From JBBIJH01 sp037446075 (GTDB lineage Bacteria > Bacteroidota > Ignavibacteria > UBA10030 > JAHEZR01), in contig JBBIJH010000007.1 of assembly GCA_037446075.1 (NCBI GenBank), positions 1 through 37,144 of the forward strand: DNA of 37,144 nucleotides, given 5' to 3'. Both the position numbers and the translations under genes were made by a program. The notes beneath the pieces are model-generated. The model had not been told where the DNA came from. It ran no database searches and worked only from the letters and a program-made list of their open reading frames with translations. Every line of letters starts with the position of its first letter. The stretch's first letter is position 1. Positions 8,288 through 15,353 of this stretch are shown piece after piece.

Positions 8288-9145
8288 GTGAACATCACAG
8301 ACCTGCCCACACCGGAGGACATTGCATTCTACCGAGAGAATGGCTTTTGGCTGAGCCCGAAACTCTTCGAAGATGATGAGCTAGAAGAATTCCGCCGACA
8401 CCATGCGATGGTAGTCGCCGGGGATTACGTGACGAGACGACCGCCGTTAAGCAGAGATCCCGGGCCCGGCGACACATCGCGACTGGTGCAGGTGAACAAT
8501 GCGTATTGGACGGACGCCACGATTGCTCGCCTTGTACTCGATGTTCGCATAGGCAGAATCGCCGCCCGACTCGCTGGAGTCAGGGGTGTACGTCTGTGGC
8601 ATGATCAACTTCTCTACAAACCGCCCCACAGTGGAAGAGCGGGAAACATCGGCTGGCATCAGGATCGTGGCTACTGGCGTTGCATCGATCGCGACGAAGC
8701 TCTCACTGCATGGGTGGCACTCGACGACGTTGACGAGGGAAACGGCTGCATGGAAGTCGTCCCCGGCAGTCACAAGTGGGGGTTGTTAGAAGAGGATCAC
8801 TTCTACCAGCAGGACATTGAAATCCAGACCGAGCGGATTGAGCAGAAAACTGGCCGCCCCTTTCGCACAACACCTTGCATTCTCAAAGCAGGTTGTGTCA
8901 GTTTTCATCACTGCTACACAGTCCATGGCAGCAGACACAATGCGAGCAATCGTCCACGGATATCAATCGCGATTCATTTGATTCCAGATGGCACGCGTTA
9001 CGTCGCCGGAACTCCCTCGGACGACCACACGAGTAACACACTGCGTCAGCCGAGAGACGAGGATTTTTATTCTGGTCCCTACTTCCCGGTGGTGTACAGG
9101 GAGGGCGAACCGAATGCAAACGTTTGGTTGACCCTGCAAGATTAA
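8288..9145 (+). CDS. Phytanoyl-CoA dioxygenase (PhyH) family protein
   Basis: This 285-residue Fe(II)/2-oxoglutarate-dependent oxygenase begins with GTG at 8288, preceded by GGGGA. The double-stranded beta-helix iron ligands are His124 and Asp126 in GWHQDRGYW and His213 in TVHGSRHN, with Arg224 positioned to bind 2-oxoglutarate. Other family marks are ENGFWLSPKLF at the N-terminus and GCMEVVPGSHKWG near residue 155. Bacterial PhyH proteins hydroxylate many small molecules (ectoine, phosphonates, secondary metabolites), so the substrate cannot be named. It is the last gene before the cassette-like region, and a second PhyH lies at 29146-29958; the two differ clearly in sequence. Confidence 0.9.
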   Translation: MNITDLPTPEDIAFYRENGFWLSPKLFEDDELEEFRRHHAMVVAGDYVTRRPPLSRDPGPGDTSRLVQVNNAYWTDATIARLVLDVRIGRIAARLAGVRGVRLWHDQLLYKPPHSGRAGNIGWHQDRGYWRCIDRDEALTAWVALDDVDEGNGCMEVVPGSHKWGLLEEDHFYQQDIEIQTERIEQKTGRPFRTTPCILKAGCVSFHHCYTVHGSRHNASNRPRISIAIHLIPDGTRYVAGTPSDDHTSNTLRQPRDEDFYSGPYFPVVYREGEPNANVWLTLQD

Positions 9146-9148
9146 CTA

Positions 9149-9178
9149 ACCACAGAGAGCACTGAGAGCACGGAGATA
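9149..9178 (+). repeat. Half of a CACAGAG/CACGGAG-type repeat
   Basis: The short stretch ACCACAGAGAGCACTGAG followed by AGCACGGAG resembles one arm of the larger inverted repeat at 20320-20422. It sits between the PhyH stop and the broken membrane-protein gene. It is probably a degraded copy of a dispersed non-coding repeat. Confidence 0.45.
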
Positions 9179-9194
9179 AAGTCAGAAAGACCCC

Positions 9195-9866
9195 ATGTTC
9201 ATCGGCCACTATGCTGTAGCGCTTGCAGCCAAAAAGGTTGCTCCTCAGGTCTCGCTGGGCACCGTTTTTCTCTCTACCCAGTTTGTCGATTTGTGATGGC
9301 CAATCTTCTTGCTTTTCGGGCTGGAACACGTCCGCATAGAGCCGGGGAACACGGCATTCACTCCACTGGATTTTTATGACTACCCAATTTCCCATAGCTT
9401 GCTCTCTGTTGTGGGATGGTCGGGTGGGTTCGCCATCGTTTACTACATGTTTCAGCGTTATCGACGAGGTGCCTGGGTCATCGGCGCTGCCGTCCTAAGC
9501 CACTGGGTCCTGGATTTCATCACACATCGCCCCGACTTGCCACTTGTTCCTGGAAGCGCTTCGTCCCTCGGTCTCGGCCTCTGGAATTCCGTGTCAGCCA
9601 CGTTGGTTCTAGAGGGCGGATTGGTCGTCGCTGGGCTGGCTTTATACCTAAGATCCACTAAGGCATCAGATCGCACAGGTCGCTATTCTTTCTGGTTTCT
9701 CATTGCGTTCTTGGTTATCATTTATGTCGCGAACAGGTTTGCTCCGCTTCCCCGGAACGAGGATGCGATCGCGATTACTGCGCTGCTCCTCTGGCTCCTT
9801 GTGCCATGGGGTTACTGGATCGATAGGCATCGGCGACTTACTGGTAAACCTGTTCCTCAAGATTGA
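9195..9866 (+). pseudogene. Conserved multi-pass membrane protein interrupted by an in-frame TGA
   Basis: Reading from the ATG at 9195 gives MFIGHYAVALAAKK, a typical opening of a conserved membrane-protein family often labelled putative metal-dependent hydrolase. The frame meets TGA at 9294-9296 (codon 34, after FVDL). It then continues without change through WPIFLLFGLEHVRIEPG, PLDFYDYPISHSLL, LSHWVLDFITHRPDLP and GLGLWNSVSATLVLEGG to the stop at 9864-9866. From memory of the family, intact members read straight through this point (a DLLWP-like stretch), so one substitution has made a nonsense codon in a membrane helix. A downstream TTG start at 9309 could give a protein lacking the first 38 residues. 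Sequencing error is the alternative. Confidence 0.8.
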
Positions 9867-9951
9867 AAGAGACTTTCAGTTGGACAACCAGCGAGAGAAA
9901 GTCCGAAACTCACCGACATGCTAATCAAGTTTGTTCAGGAGAGAATCTGAA

Positions 9952-10236
9952 ATGCCCAATGGTGCTACAGCAGGTGCAGCTGCGGCTGCTGCCATCGCCC
10001 AGGCGATCAAAGCCTCGGGTGCAATCGTTCGGGTCGAACCTAATGATTTCATGACAATCCTTTCGAGAGCCGCCAACCCTCTCGTGATCATGGCACAGGG
10101 GGGATTTCTGAAAAAGAATTTTCAATACCTGACCTCGTACAAAGGTCTCGCCTTCTTCACAAAGTCCGAGACTGCGCTCTTGCTTCCGGCCGGAGTTGAG
10201 CTTATGGCGGCGAAGAGTATTTGGATACCGAGCTGA
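9952..10236 (+). CDS. Small conserved protein of unknown function (94 aa)
   Basis: The ORF begins at 9952 with MPNGATAGAAAAAAIAQAIK, eight bases after an AGGAGAG ribosome site. The N-terminal 25 residues are alanine-rich and helical. The remaining part looks like a compact beta-rich fold (VRVEPNDFMTIL, PLVIMAQGG, QYLTSYKGLAFFTK). I recognise the pattern as a protein seen in many bacteria but know no function for it. There is no signal peptide and no certain transmembrane helix. It stands alone between the broken membrane gene and DUF2255 and fits the single-gene style of this accessory stretch. Confidence 0.75.
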   Translation: MPNGATAGAAAAAAIAQAIKASGAIVRVEPNDFMTILSRAANPLVIMAQGGFLKKNFQYLTSYKGLAFFTKSETALLLPAGVELMAAKSIWIPS

Positions 10237-10354
10237 GATCCCGGAAGTGCCCTCCGTCATGTGAGATGTGAGTTGAGGACCCTGCAAAGTTGACAATCTT
10301 CTTTGGCCTACGAGTCTCACAGCAAAAGCAAGCATTCACACTCTTTGGTTACAG

Positions 10355-10741
10355 ATGAAATCGAGACGACGCTTCTCGGCAGAAGTCCTGGCAACTATTG
10401 AGAAGAGTAAGATCCTTGGCATCCGCGCTGGCACTCAGCCGCACCGATTCATTGGAATCTGGGTCGTGAGCGTGAAAGGCCGTGTTTTTGTGCGCTCGTG
10501 GAGCCTGAAGTCCCACGGTTGGTACCGGACCTTCCTTAAAGAGCCAAGAGGCGAAATCCAAGTTGCCGGTCGGGAAATTGCAGTACTTGCCGTTCGCACG
10601 AGGAGCGAACGATTGAAGAATGCAGTCGACCGCGCCTATCGAGAAAAATATAATACGCCAGGCTCTCGCAAGTACGTGGAGGGTTTGGCCCAGCCTCGAC
10701 GTCGGGCGACGACAACCGAGCTAGTGCCATTGGAGAAATAA
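10355..10741 (+). CDS. DUF2255-family protein
   Basis: This 128-residue protein matches DUF2255, whose members bind no known cofactor by sequence but have a fold like deazaflavin/FMN-binding split barrels. Characteristic stretches are ILGIRAGTQPHRFIGIWVV (residues 20-38), GRVFVRSW and GWYRTFLKEPRGEIQV. The C-terminal part (NAVDRAYREKYNT) also fits. No Shine-Dalgarno is evident before the ATG. The gene is complete and shows no damage, unlike several of its neighbours. The biochemical role is unknown. Confidence 0.82.
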   Translation: MKSRRRFSAEVLATIEKSKILGIRAGTQPHRFIGIWVVSVKGRVFVRSWSLKSHGWYRTFLKEPRGEIQVAGREIAVLAVRTRSERLKNAVDRAYREKYNTPGSRKYVEGLAQPRRRATTTELVPLEK

Positions 10742-10797
10742 CTGCACGAAATCTTATTACACGAAAACTCGAATGCAATGCAATTGGTTGACCGCAA

Positions 10798-11270
10798 ATG
10801 ACACCGACAGTCTCCCTCCAAGCAGTGGTTGGCGAGATGGACGTCTTCAGTGACGAAGAGCACGCCTATCTCAACCGGCGCACGGGTGAACTCATCACGA
10901 TAAGAGACGAGGAAATCGACATCGTCGAAGGCGGCGAGGACATCGAGGGCTTTCCCGAATGGCAACAAGAGGCGATTCGCAAAACACAGGAAGTCCTGGC
11001 GTCCGACGAGTATCTCCCCCGCCCGACAAACTTGAAATCCACGAGTACGCCATCATGGAACGCTTCTGTTGCTCTTTAGAGGACCAGAAATTGAGTGACG
11101 AGCTGTTGTATGAGATGCGCGGATCGGGCGCCTTTCGCCGCTTCAAGGACGCCATTCACCGCCACGGGATAGCAGACGATTGGTATCGGTTTCGGCAAGT
11201 GGCACTGGAAGAAATAGCTATCGAGTGGCTCGAGGCCAATAATATCCCGTACACGCGCGAGAGCAGCTGA
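10798..11270 (+). pseudogene. UPF0158-family protein with a frameshift
   Basis: Two overlapping frames form one UPF0158 protein. The first (from ATG 10798) gives SLQAVVGEMDVFSDE, YLNRRTGELITI and EVLASDEYLP. The second, one frame over, resumes with PDKLEIHEYAIMERFC and runs through GSGAFRRFKDAIHRHGI and AIEWLEANNIPY to the stop at 11268-11270. The junction is the run of five C at 11016-11020; adding one C would restore a continuous frame reading LPPPDKLEIHEY. As written, the first frame goes out of register and ends at 11079. The cause is either a real single-base loss or a homopolymer base-calling error. The family function is unknown. Confidence 0.85.
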
Positions 11271-11357
11271 GCAGCATTCTACCGGCCTGCGAGTCTATCT
11301 TGAGGGATAAGGCGCTGCGCTCCCTGCGTCATCCAGCCTCCGAAAGGAAAAAGTGCA

Positions 11358-11870
11358 TTGGTAACGATCCGCGAAGAACAGCCAGAAGACATCGCCGCAA
11401 TCCACAGCCTCAACGTAGCCGCTTTCGGTCAGCCGCAGGAAGCCAACCTCATCGATACGCTTAGAACTAATGGTGGTATCCTGTTATCCTTAGTTGCAAC
11501 GATCGATGGTCAAGTTGTGGGCCATATCTTGTATACGCGCGTGTCCCTGTTGTCCGGCGAGAAGCAAGTAGTTGGGGCAGGCCCAGGTCCAATGGCAGTG
11601 CTCCCCGAGCACCAGCGCCAAGGCGTCGGCGCGAAGCTCATTGCGGCGGGGAACGAGCGGCTCAGGGACAACGGGTGTCCGTTCATCGTCGTGTTGGGCC
11701 ACCCTGAGTACTACCCGCGTTTCGGATTCAATCCAGCTAGTTACTACGGCATAAAGTGCGAGTGGGACGTACCGGACAATGTGTTCATGGTGTTGATCTT
11801 GGATGAGGAGAAAATGAGCGGGAGTTCTGGCTTGGCGAAATACCGACCGGAGTTTTCAAACGTCGCGTAA
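11358..11870 (+). CDS. GNAT-family N-acetyltransferase (YhbS-like)
   Basis: This 170-residue acetyltransferase starts at TTG 11358, with AAAGGAAA just upstream. The fold runs from MVTIREEQPEDIAAIHSLN, through the central strand PMAVLPEHQRQGVGAKLI that carries the acetyl-CoA pyrophosphate loop (Q-R-Q-G-V-G, residues 86-91), to FIVVLGHPEYYPRFGF, which is typical of the YhbS subgroup. YhbS-like enzymes acetylate small molecules or tRNA-linked substrates; the target here is unknown. The gene is intact and monocistronic, and GNAT genes are common cargo of cassette arrays, in keeping with its position. Confidence 0.9.
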   Translation: MVTIREEQPEDIAAIHSLNVAAFGQPQEANLIDTLRTNGGILLSLVATIDGQVVGHILYTRVSLLSGEKQVVGAGPGPMAVLPEHQRQGVGAKLIAAGNERLRDNGCPFIVVLGHPEYYPRFGFNPASYYGIKCEWDVPDNVFMVLILDEEKMSGSSGLAKYRPEFSNVA

Positions 11871-11954
11871 CAGGCTGGTCACGTCACTTGAGCCTGCGTA
11901 ATAACTAGCCCACTTTTGATTCCTACCAAGACAGGGTCCGCTGAGGATGTTTTG

Positions 11955-13145
11955 ATGACACCGATGCCGGCTTCCCCTAAGAAAGAAACGCTCGACTCTG
12001 CCTGGTTCAAAGAGCATCTACTCAGTGAGATTCTCCCCAGATGGCTCGAGCACTCGGTTACCTCTGAAGGGCTTTTCTTGCCTCATCTCGACAGACAGTG
12101 GAGGCCGCGCGGTGACGGCTACGGCACGCTCGTTTCCCAGTCACGACTCCTGTACAACTTCTCGATTGGCTATGAGCTAACGAAGAAAGAAGAATATCTT
12201 CACGCCATAGAATCAGGCGCGAACTTCTTGATCGAGAAATTTCGGGACGAAGAGTACGGCGGATGGTTTTGGTCGTGCAACCGAAACGGTGAAATCCTCG
12301 ATTCACGAAAGGACAGTTATGGACACGCCTTCGTTATTTTCGGTCTCTCCCACGCATGCAGGACTACTGGTAACAACGACTTCAGGATGGTAGCTCTCGA
12401 AGCCTGGGACGTTGTGCGAAAGTATTTCGTAGACGAGCATGGAGGCTTGAGAAGGCAGACGACGAGGAAGTTCAAGGAACACGGAGACACAAAATCGCAG
12501 AATCCGATGATGCACCTCTTCGAGGCTCTCCTTGCACTGGGAAGTTTGGAGGGAATGAAACACATTCTCGAAGAGGCAAGGAAAGTCGCTGACTTTGTGC
12601 TGAAGCGACTCGTGCGGCCTGGAGACAGAATGTTACCAGAGACATATTCTCTCGACTGGCGTGAGCTGTCACTGGATCAATGTGGGTTCGTTTCTGTCGG
12701 TCACGCATTCGAATGGGCCTATCTCCTCTCAAGCGCGGTTGAGAAAGGATTTCCTAACGAATATCTCTCACACGCACAAAACTTCCTTGAGTACGGATTG
12801 AGAATAGGATACGATCCCATAGAGGGCGGTGTGTTCTCTCAGGCTTCCCCCGATGGAGAGATAATAACAAGAAGGAGAGAGTGGTGGGACCAATGCGAGG
12901 CCACAAGAGCCCTTTCACACTTTGCAATGCTTCGGAAGCGAGGTGACTTGTGGGAGCCTTTAGAAAAGATCATAGCTTTCTTCAAGAAATATTTTATCGA
13001 CAGCGAGTTTGGTGGCTGGTATCAAACGCTAGAACCTGATGGCACTGTGCCGAATAAGGATAAAGGCAATGAATGGAAAGTCGATTACCATGCGGTGGGG
13101 ATGTGCATGGAAGCGATACGACTTGGAGCATACGTGAAGAGATGA
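11955..13145 (+). CDS. N-acylglucosamine 2-epimerase (AGE) family protein
   Basis: AGE-family enzymes epimerise or isomerise sugars at C2 (GlcNAc, cellobiose, mannose) within an alpha/alpha barrel. I chose ATG 11955 (MTPMPASPKK), 7 bases after GAGGA; an upstream TTG at 11916 would add 13 residues. The protein then has 396 residues, normal for the family. Marks include GYGTLVSQSRLLYNFS, YGGWFWSCNRNGE, NPMMHLFEALLAL, GHAFEWAYLL, EWWDQCEATRAL and KVDYHAVGMCME; the histidines in GHAFEW and DYHAVG sit where the catalytic pair is expected. The RREWWDQCEA and GGWY features are also found in cellobiose 2-epimerases. No sugar transporter or kinase lies next to it. It is larger than its cassette-like neighbours and undamaged. 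Confidence 0.9.
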   Translation: MTPMPASPKKETLDSAWFKEHLLSEILPRWLEHSVTSEGLFLPHLDRQWRPRGDGYGTLVSQSRLLYNFSIGYELTKKEEYLHAIESGANFLIEKFRDEEYGGWFWSCNRNGEILDSRKDSYGHAFVIFGLSHACRTTGNNDFRMVALEAWDVVRKYFVDEHGGLRRQTTRKFKEHGDTKSQNPMMHLFEALLALGSLEGMKHILEEARKVADFVLKRLVRPGDRMLPETYSLDWRELSLDQCGFVSVGHAFEWAYLLSSAVEKGFPNEYLSHAQNFLEYGLRIGYDPIEGGVFSQASPDGEIITRRREWWDQCEATRALSHFAMLRKRGDLWEPLEKIIAFFKKYFIDSEFGGWYQTLEPDGTVPNKDKGNEWKVDYHAVGMCMEAIRLGAYVKR

Positions 13146-13221
13146 TGGAGGAGTTTGAGACACCACACTGGGAGATGGAAGAGTCAGAGAGCCGGTGTGT
13201 CGGCTTTTCGATTTTTCAAGT

Positions 13222-13250
13222 TTGACATTCTCTTGCGGAGAAGGTATCTT
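13222..13250 (+). promoter_or_regulatory. Consensus-like sigma70 promoter upstream of the toxin-antitoxin pair
   Basis: A perfect -35 box TTGACA (13222-13227), a 17-bp spacer and a -10 box TATCTT (13245-13250) lie about 100 bases upstream of the antitoxin ATG at 13344. The rest of the 198-bp gap between the epimerase stop and this ATG shows no gene. Confidence 0.55.
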
Positions 13251-13343
13251 ACGTGGCGTTGAAGGCATTAGTCACACAGAAATCAAGGAATCCTACACAG
13301 TAAGTACTTATGGCTCGAGAAAGTATCGAGGAGGAATCAAGCC

Positions 13344-13568
13344 ATGACAGTCAAGCAAATTGAGAAGGAGTTACTCAAGCTGGATTGACGTTCCCGCGCA
13401 AGCTTAGCGCAGAGATTGCTTTACAGTCTGGATGAGCTTTCCGAAGCTGAGAACGAACAACTCTGGGCAAAGGAGGCGCTTCGACGACATCAGGAACTTT
13501 TGAATAGCAGGGCGAAAGCCCGTCCGGCAAACGAGGTATTGCGGCACGCTCGAGCGCGGCTCAAATGA
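13344..13568 (+). pseudogene. Addiction-module antitoxin (TIGR02574-like) with an in-frame TGA
   Basis: The frame from ATG 13344 (AGGAGG-like GAGGAGGAA upstream) reads MTVKQIEKELLKLD, stops at TGA 13386-13388 (codon 15), and continues as RSRASLAQRLLYSLDEL, SEAENEQLWAKEALRR and NSRAKARPANEVLRHARARL to the stop at 13566-13568. This matches the short putative addiction-module component family paired with RelE/ParE toxins, in which KLDPRSRA is usual at the position of the stop. The final ATGA overlaps the toxin start, the usual translational coupling. With the nonsense codon no antitoxin would be made unless translation restarts downstream. Confidence 0.8.
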
Positions 13569-13861
13569 TCCGCTCTGTCGAGCTTCATGATCTGGCCGAG
13601 GCAGAGCTGAACGAGGCAGCCCGGTACTACGAATCAGAGGTTGCCGGTCTCGGCGTAGCATTTCTCGCAGAGGACGAGCACTGTATCACACAGATCCGTG
13701 ACCATCCTGAAGCCGCCCCATTTCTACTGAAGTTTGTCAGGCGGAAAGTCCTGCGTCGGTCCCCATAGAGCATCATGTACTCGGTCATTGATGACACAAT
13801 TCCCATCCTTGCCATTGCAAGTCAAAAACGACAGCCGTTTTACTGGCGCGGGCTGCGATGA
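13565..13861 (+). pseudogene. RelE/ParE-superfamily toxin with an in-frame TAG
   Basis: Starting at 13565 within the antitoxin stop (ATGA overlap), the frame reads MIRSVELHDLAEAELNEAA, RYYESEVAGLGVAFLAE, HPEAAPFLLKFVRRKVLRR and SP, then TAG at 13766-13768 (codon 68), and continues in the same frame as SIMYSVIDDTIPILAIASQ and KRQPFYWRGLR to TGA 13859-13861. The last segment is the normal C-terminal strand pair of ParE/RelE toxins, and a tyrosine is usual where TAG stands (RRFPYSI-type). The shortened 67-residue product would lack the final strands and conserved C-terminal residues and is probably inactive. Loss of both partners is the expected safe order of decay. Confidence 0.82.
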
Positions 13862-13981
13862 ATGGACGCGGCGCAAATCGCCCCGGCCTCGAGCTGACTC
13901 CGCCAAAGAGCGGCCTCGTAAAGTCGATCGGAACGCTACGAGCCAAGGCGTACCAAAAGAAACAAATGATTCTATCCACGA

Positions 13982-14152
13982 TTCGTCAAGACACGAAAGT
14001 TCAGCGAAGAACAAGGCAAGACTCTCAACTGGATTTTTGAACTTCGTAGTATTAGTGATCATGACTGCACAAAGCATGTGTCTCGCGAGCAGGCAGAGCA
14101 AGCTTTTCAAGCGCTGAAGAGTTTTGTCCGGTCTCTCGTCTTACTCGACTGA
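13982..14152 (+). pseudogene. C-terminal remnant of a HEPN-domain protein
   Basis: A frame ending at TGA 14150-14152 encodes FVKTRKFSEEQGKTLNW, IFELRSISDHDCTKHVSRE and QAEQAFQALKSFVRSLVLLD. This is the pattern of the last third of small HEPN proteins (UPF0332-like partners of MNT nucleotidyltransferases): the FVKTG.FS linker, the LRSIGDY helix and the final EEA..A..FV..I helix. The N-terminal part, with the catalytic R-X4-6-H region and any start codon, is missing; the sequence directly upstream is unrelated. It is therefore a fragment left by deletion or recombination, next to the broken ParE-type pair. Confidence 0.65.
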
Positions 14153-14172
14153 AGTGACGCCATCACCAAACC

Positions 14173-14352
14173 GTGGTCACCGGGAGAGTGGGGAAAGATG
14201 GCGTGACTTTTATACCTAAGCCGTATAACCCACCGGCGCGCTTTGAGAAACTGCTCGAGCTCGTAGGCTGCACCGAACTTATGAGCGACTGCACACTGAT
14301 GTCTTATGCCGACAGTGAGCCAGTGGAAGAGTGCTATGCGGAAACCATATAA
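14173..14352 (+). CDS. Possible small ORF (59 aa), unrecognised
   Basis: A frame from GTG 14173 to TAA 14352 reads VVTGRVGKDGVTFIPKPYN, PPARFEKLLELVGCTELMSD and CTLMSYADSEPVEECYAETI. The composition is protein-like (acidic, hydrophobic alternation, three cysteines), but there is no ribosome site and I recognise no family. It may be a real small gene or another truncated piece of this decaying stretch. The 534 bases between the toxin and the cupin otherwise hold only the HEPN remnant. Confidence 0.3.
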   Translation: MVTGRVGKDGVTFIPKPYNPPARFEKLLELVGCTELMSDCTLMSYADSEPVEECYAETI

Positions 14353-14395
14353 ACAGTAGTTAGCCCGCTCAATTTGTGACATAAGGAGGTAAATC

Positions 14396-14764
14396 ATGGC
14401 AGCAGGATCCGAGTTCGTCACGGGGAAGAACTTCGACTCGCCTGACGAAACCCGCCGACCCTTCGAGAAGGGTCGCATCGATGTCGTTACCGTCGGTGGA
14501 TTGACATTCTATCGCGAGACCCTCGAACCTGGCTGGCAGTGGTCGAAGCACGTCAAGCCCGTCGTTGGTGGGGAAAGCTGCCAGCGATTCCATGTGAAGA
14601 TCTTTCTCGCAGGACGTCAACGAATACGGATGGATGACGGCACTGAGATGGAATTTGGTCCGGGGGACGTGGCGATCATGCACCCCGGACATGATACCTG
14701 GGTTGTCGGTGAGGAACCGAACGTATTGATCGAGCTTGCAGACGCCGTGAAGCGACAAGGATGA
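14396..14764 (+). CDS. Cupin-domain protein
   Basis: This 122-residue small beta-barrel protein has an optimal ribosome site (AAGGAGG) six bases before the ATG. The cupin core is visible as LEPGWQWSKHVKPVVGGESC, VKIFLAGRQRIRMDDGTEME and FGPGDVAIMHPGHDTWVVGEE. Motif 1 histidines are partly replaced (KHVKPVV keeps one), and motif 2 keeps PGHDTWV with a histidine, so metal binding may be weak or altered. The function of these single-domain cupins ranges from sensing to isomerisation and cannot be assigned. The gene is intact and is followed by a degenerate attC-like stretch. Confidence 0.85.
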   Translation: MAAGSEFVTGKNFDSPDETRRPFEKGRIDVVTVGGLTFYRETLEPGWQWSKHVKPVVGGESCQRFHVKIFLAGRQRIRMDDGTEMEFGPGDVAIMHPGHDTWVVGEEPNVLIELADAVKRQG

Positions 14765-14880
14765 GCCGTGTCAATGGGACGCCCGGGCTCGCAGCGGGCG
14801 GCTTCTGTCTCGTCGCCCACCGTCGTCATCGGGCCTCCGTGTTGTGGACGTGCATTTGTCCTACACCGCATAGGGACGGC

Positions 14881-14940
14881 GGGCTAACACGCGCTGCATC
14901 ACAGTCGGCGCGGGTGAGATGGCACTGAGCGCAATTGCCC
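14881..14940 (+). repeat. Degenerate attC-like stretch
   Basis: GGGCTAACACGCGCTGCATC resembles the 5' half (R'' then L'') of environmental integron attC sites, with TAACA followed by GCGCTGCA. The 3' half is not clear: no GTTRRRY core follows. It sits between the cupin and the next ORF, where a cassette boundary would be expected. The 190-bp gap holds no gene that I can see. Confidence 0.35.
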
Positions 14941-14953
14941 AAGGAGTAAGTAA

Positions 14954-15229
14954 ATGATCTTCCTCAAACCTGTCCAGTACAAATTAGACTATCGGGATCA
15001 TTTGCAATCCATTCTTGCCCATGTGCGCGGAACAGCGGCGAAAGTGCTTGGTGTTTCACTGAGGAACTTTTTTGTTCTCCAGGAGCGTGATGAATTCATT
15101 TTGGTTATGGATTGCGCCAATGAGGCTGCATATCAGGAATGGCGCGACCTTTGTCCACCTCCACAGGGAGCAAAGGATTGGGTTGAGTCAGCAGTACTTC
15201 CAGAGGATTTTGGAAAGAGCGTAAAGTGA
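14954..15229 (+). CDS. Hypothetical protein (91 aa)
   Basis: The ORF starts at ATG 14954 after an AAGGAG site (AAGGAGTAAGTAA). It encodes MIFLKPVQYKLDYRDHLQS, ILAHVRGTAAKVLGVSLRNF, FVLQERDEFILVMDCANEA and AYQEWRDLCPPPQGAKDWVE. The alternation of strands and one long helix, with AAYQEWRD in the middle, suggests a ferredoxin-like alpha+beta fold of the kind seen in dimeric alpha/beta-barrel (ABM-like) proteins, but I see no decisive motif. No membrane segment or signal is present. It stands alone between two degenerate attC-like stretches, consistent with a single-gene cassette. Confidence 0.65.
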   Translation: MIFLKPVQYKLDYRDHLQSILAHVRGTAAKVLGVSLRNFFVLQERDEFILVMDCANEAAYQEWRDLCPPPQGAKDWVESAVLPEDFGKSVK

Positions 15230-15259
15230 GAGTCGCTAGACCCAACCTGGCGAAAAGGA

Positions 15260-15301
15260 GGCTGACAACGGGCTGCAGCCGCCGTTCGGCCGCTCGCCAT
15301 T
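15260..15301 (+). repeat. Degenerate attC-like stretch
   Basis: GGCTGACAACGGGCTGCAGC, then CGCCGTTCGGCCGCTCGCC, looks like a worn attC: a TGACAAC 5' core, a GCTGCAGCC L''-like box (GGCTGCAGCC at 15271-15280 is also a perfect palindrome) and a GGCCGCT L'-like box. The 3' GTTRRRY core is absent. It lies in the gap between the 91-aa ORF and the sigma factor gene. Confidence 0.35.
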
Positions 15302-15353
15302 GCGACACTCAACAAGGGAGTTTGCCCTTTACCCAAAAATTGAAAGGATTTGG

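Noticed and set aside
9294..9296. TGA in the membrane protein as a selenocysteine codon
   Set aside because: The position is a hydrophobic helix residue in the family, there is no cysteine-aligned redox site, and I see no convincing SECIS hairpin just downstream. A nonsense mutation is simpler.
13858..14040. Small ORF overlapping the toxin stop (MNGRGANRPGLELTPPKSG...)
   Set aside because: It overlaps the true toxin end, has no ribosome site of its own and runs in another frame across the HEPN remnant. Its basic, proline-rich composition looks like chance translation.
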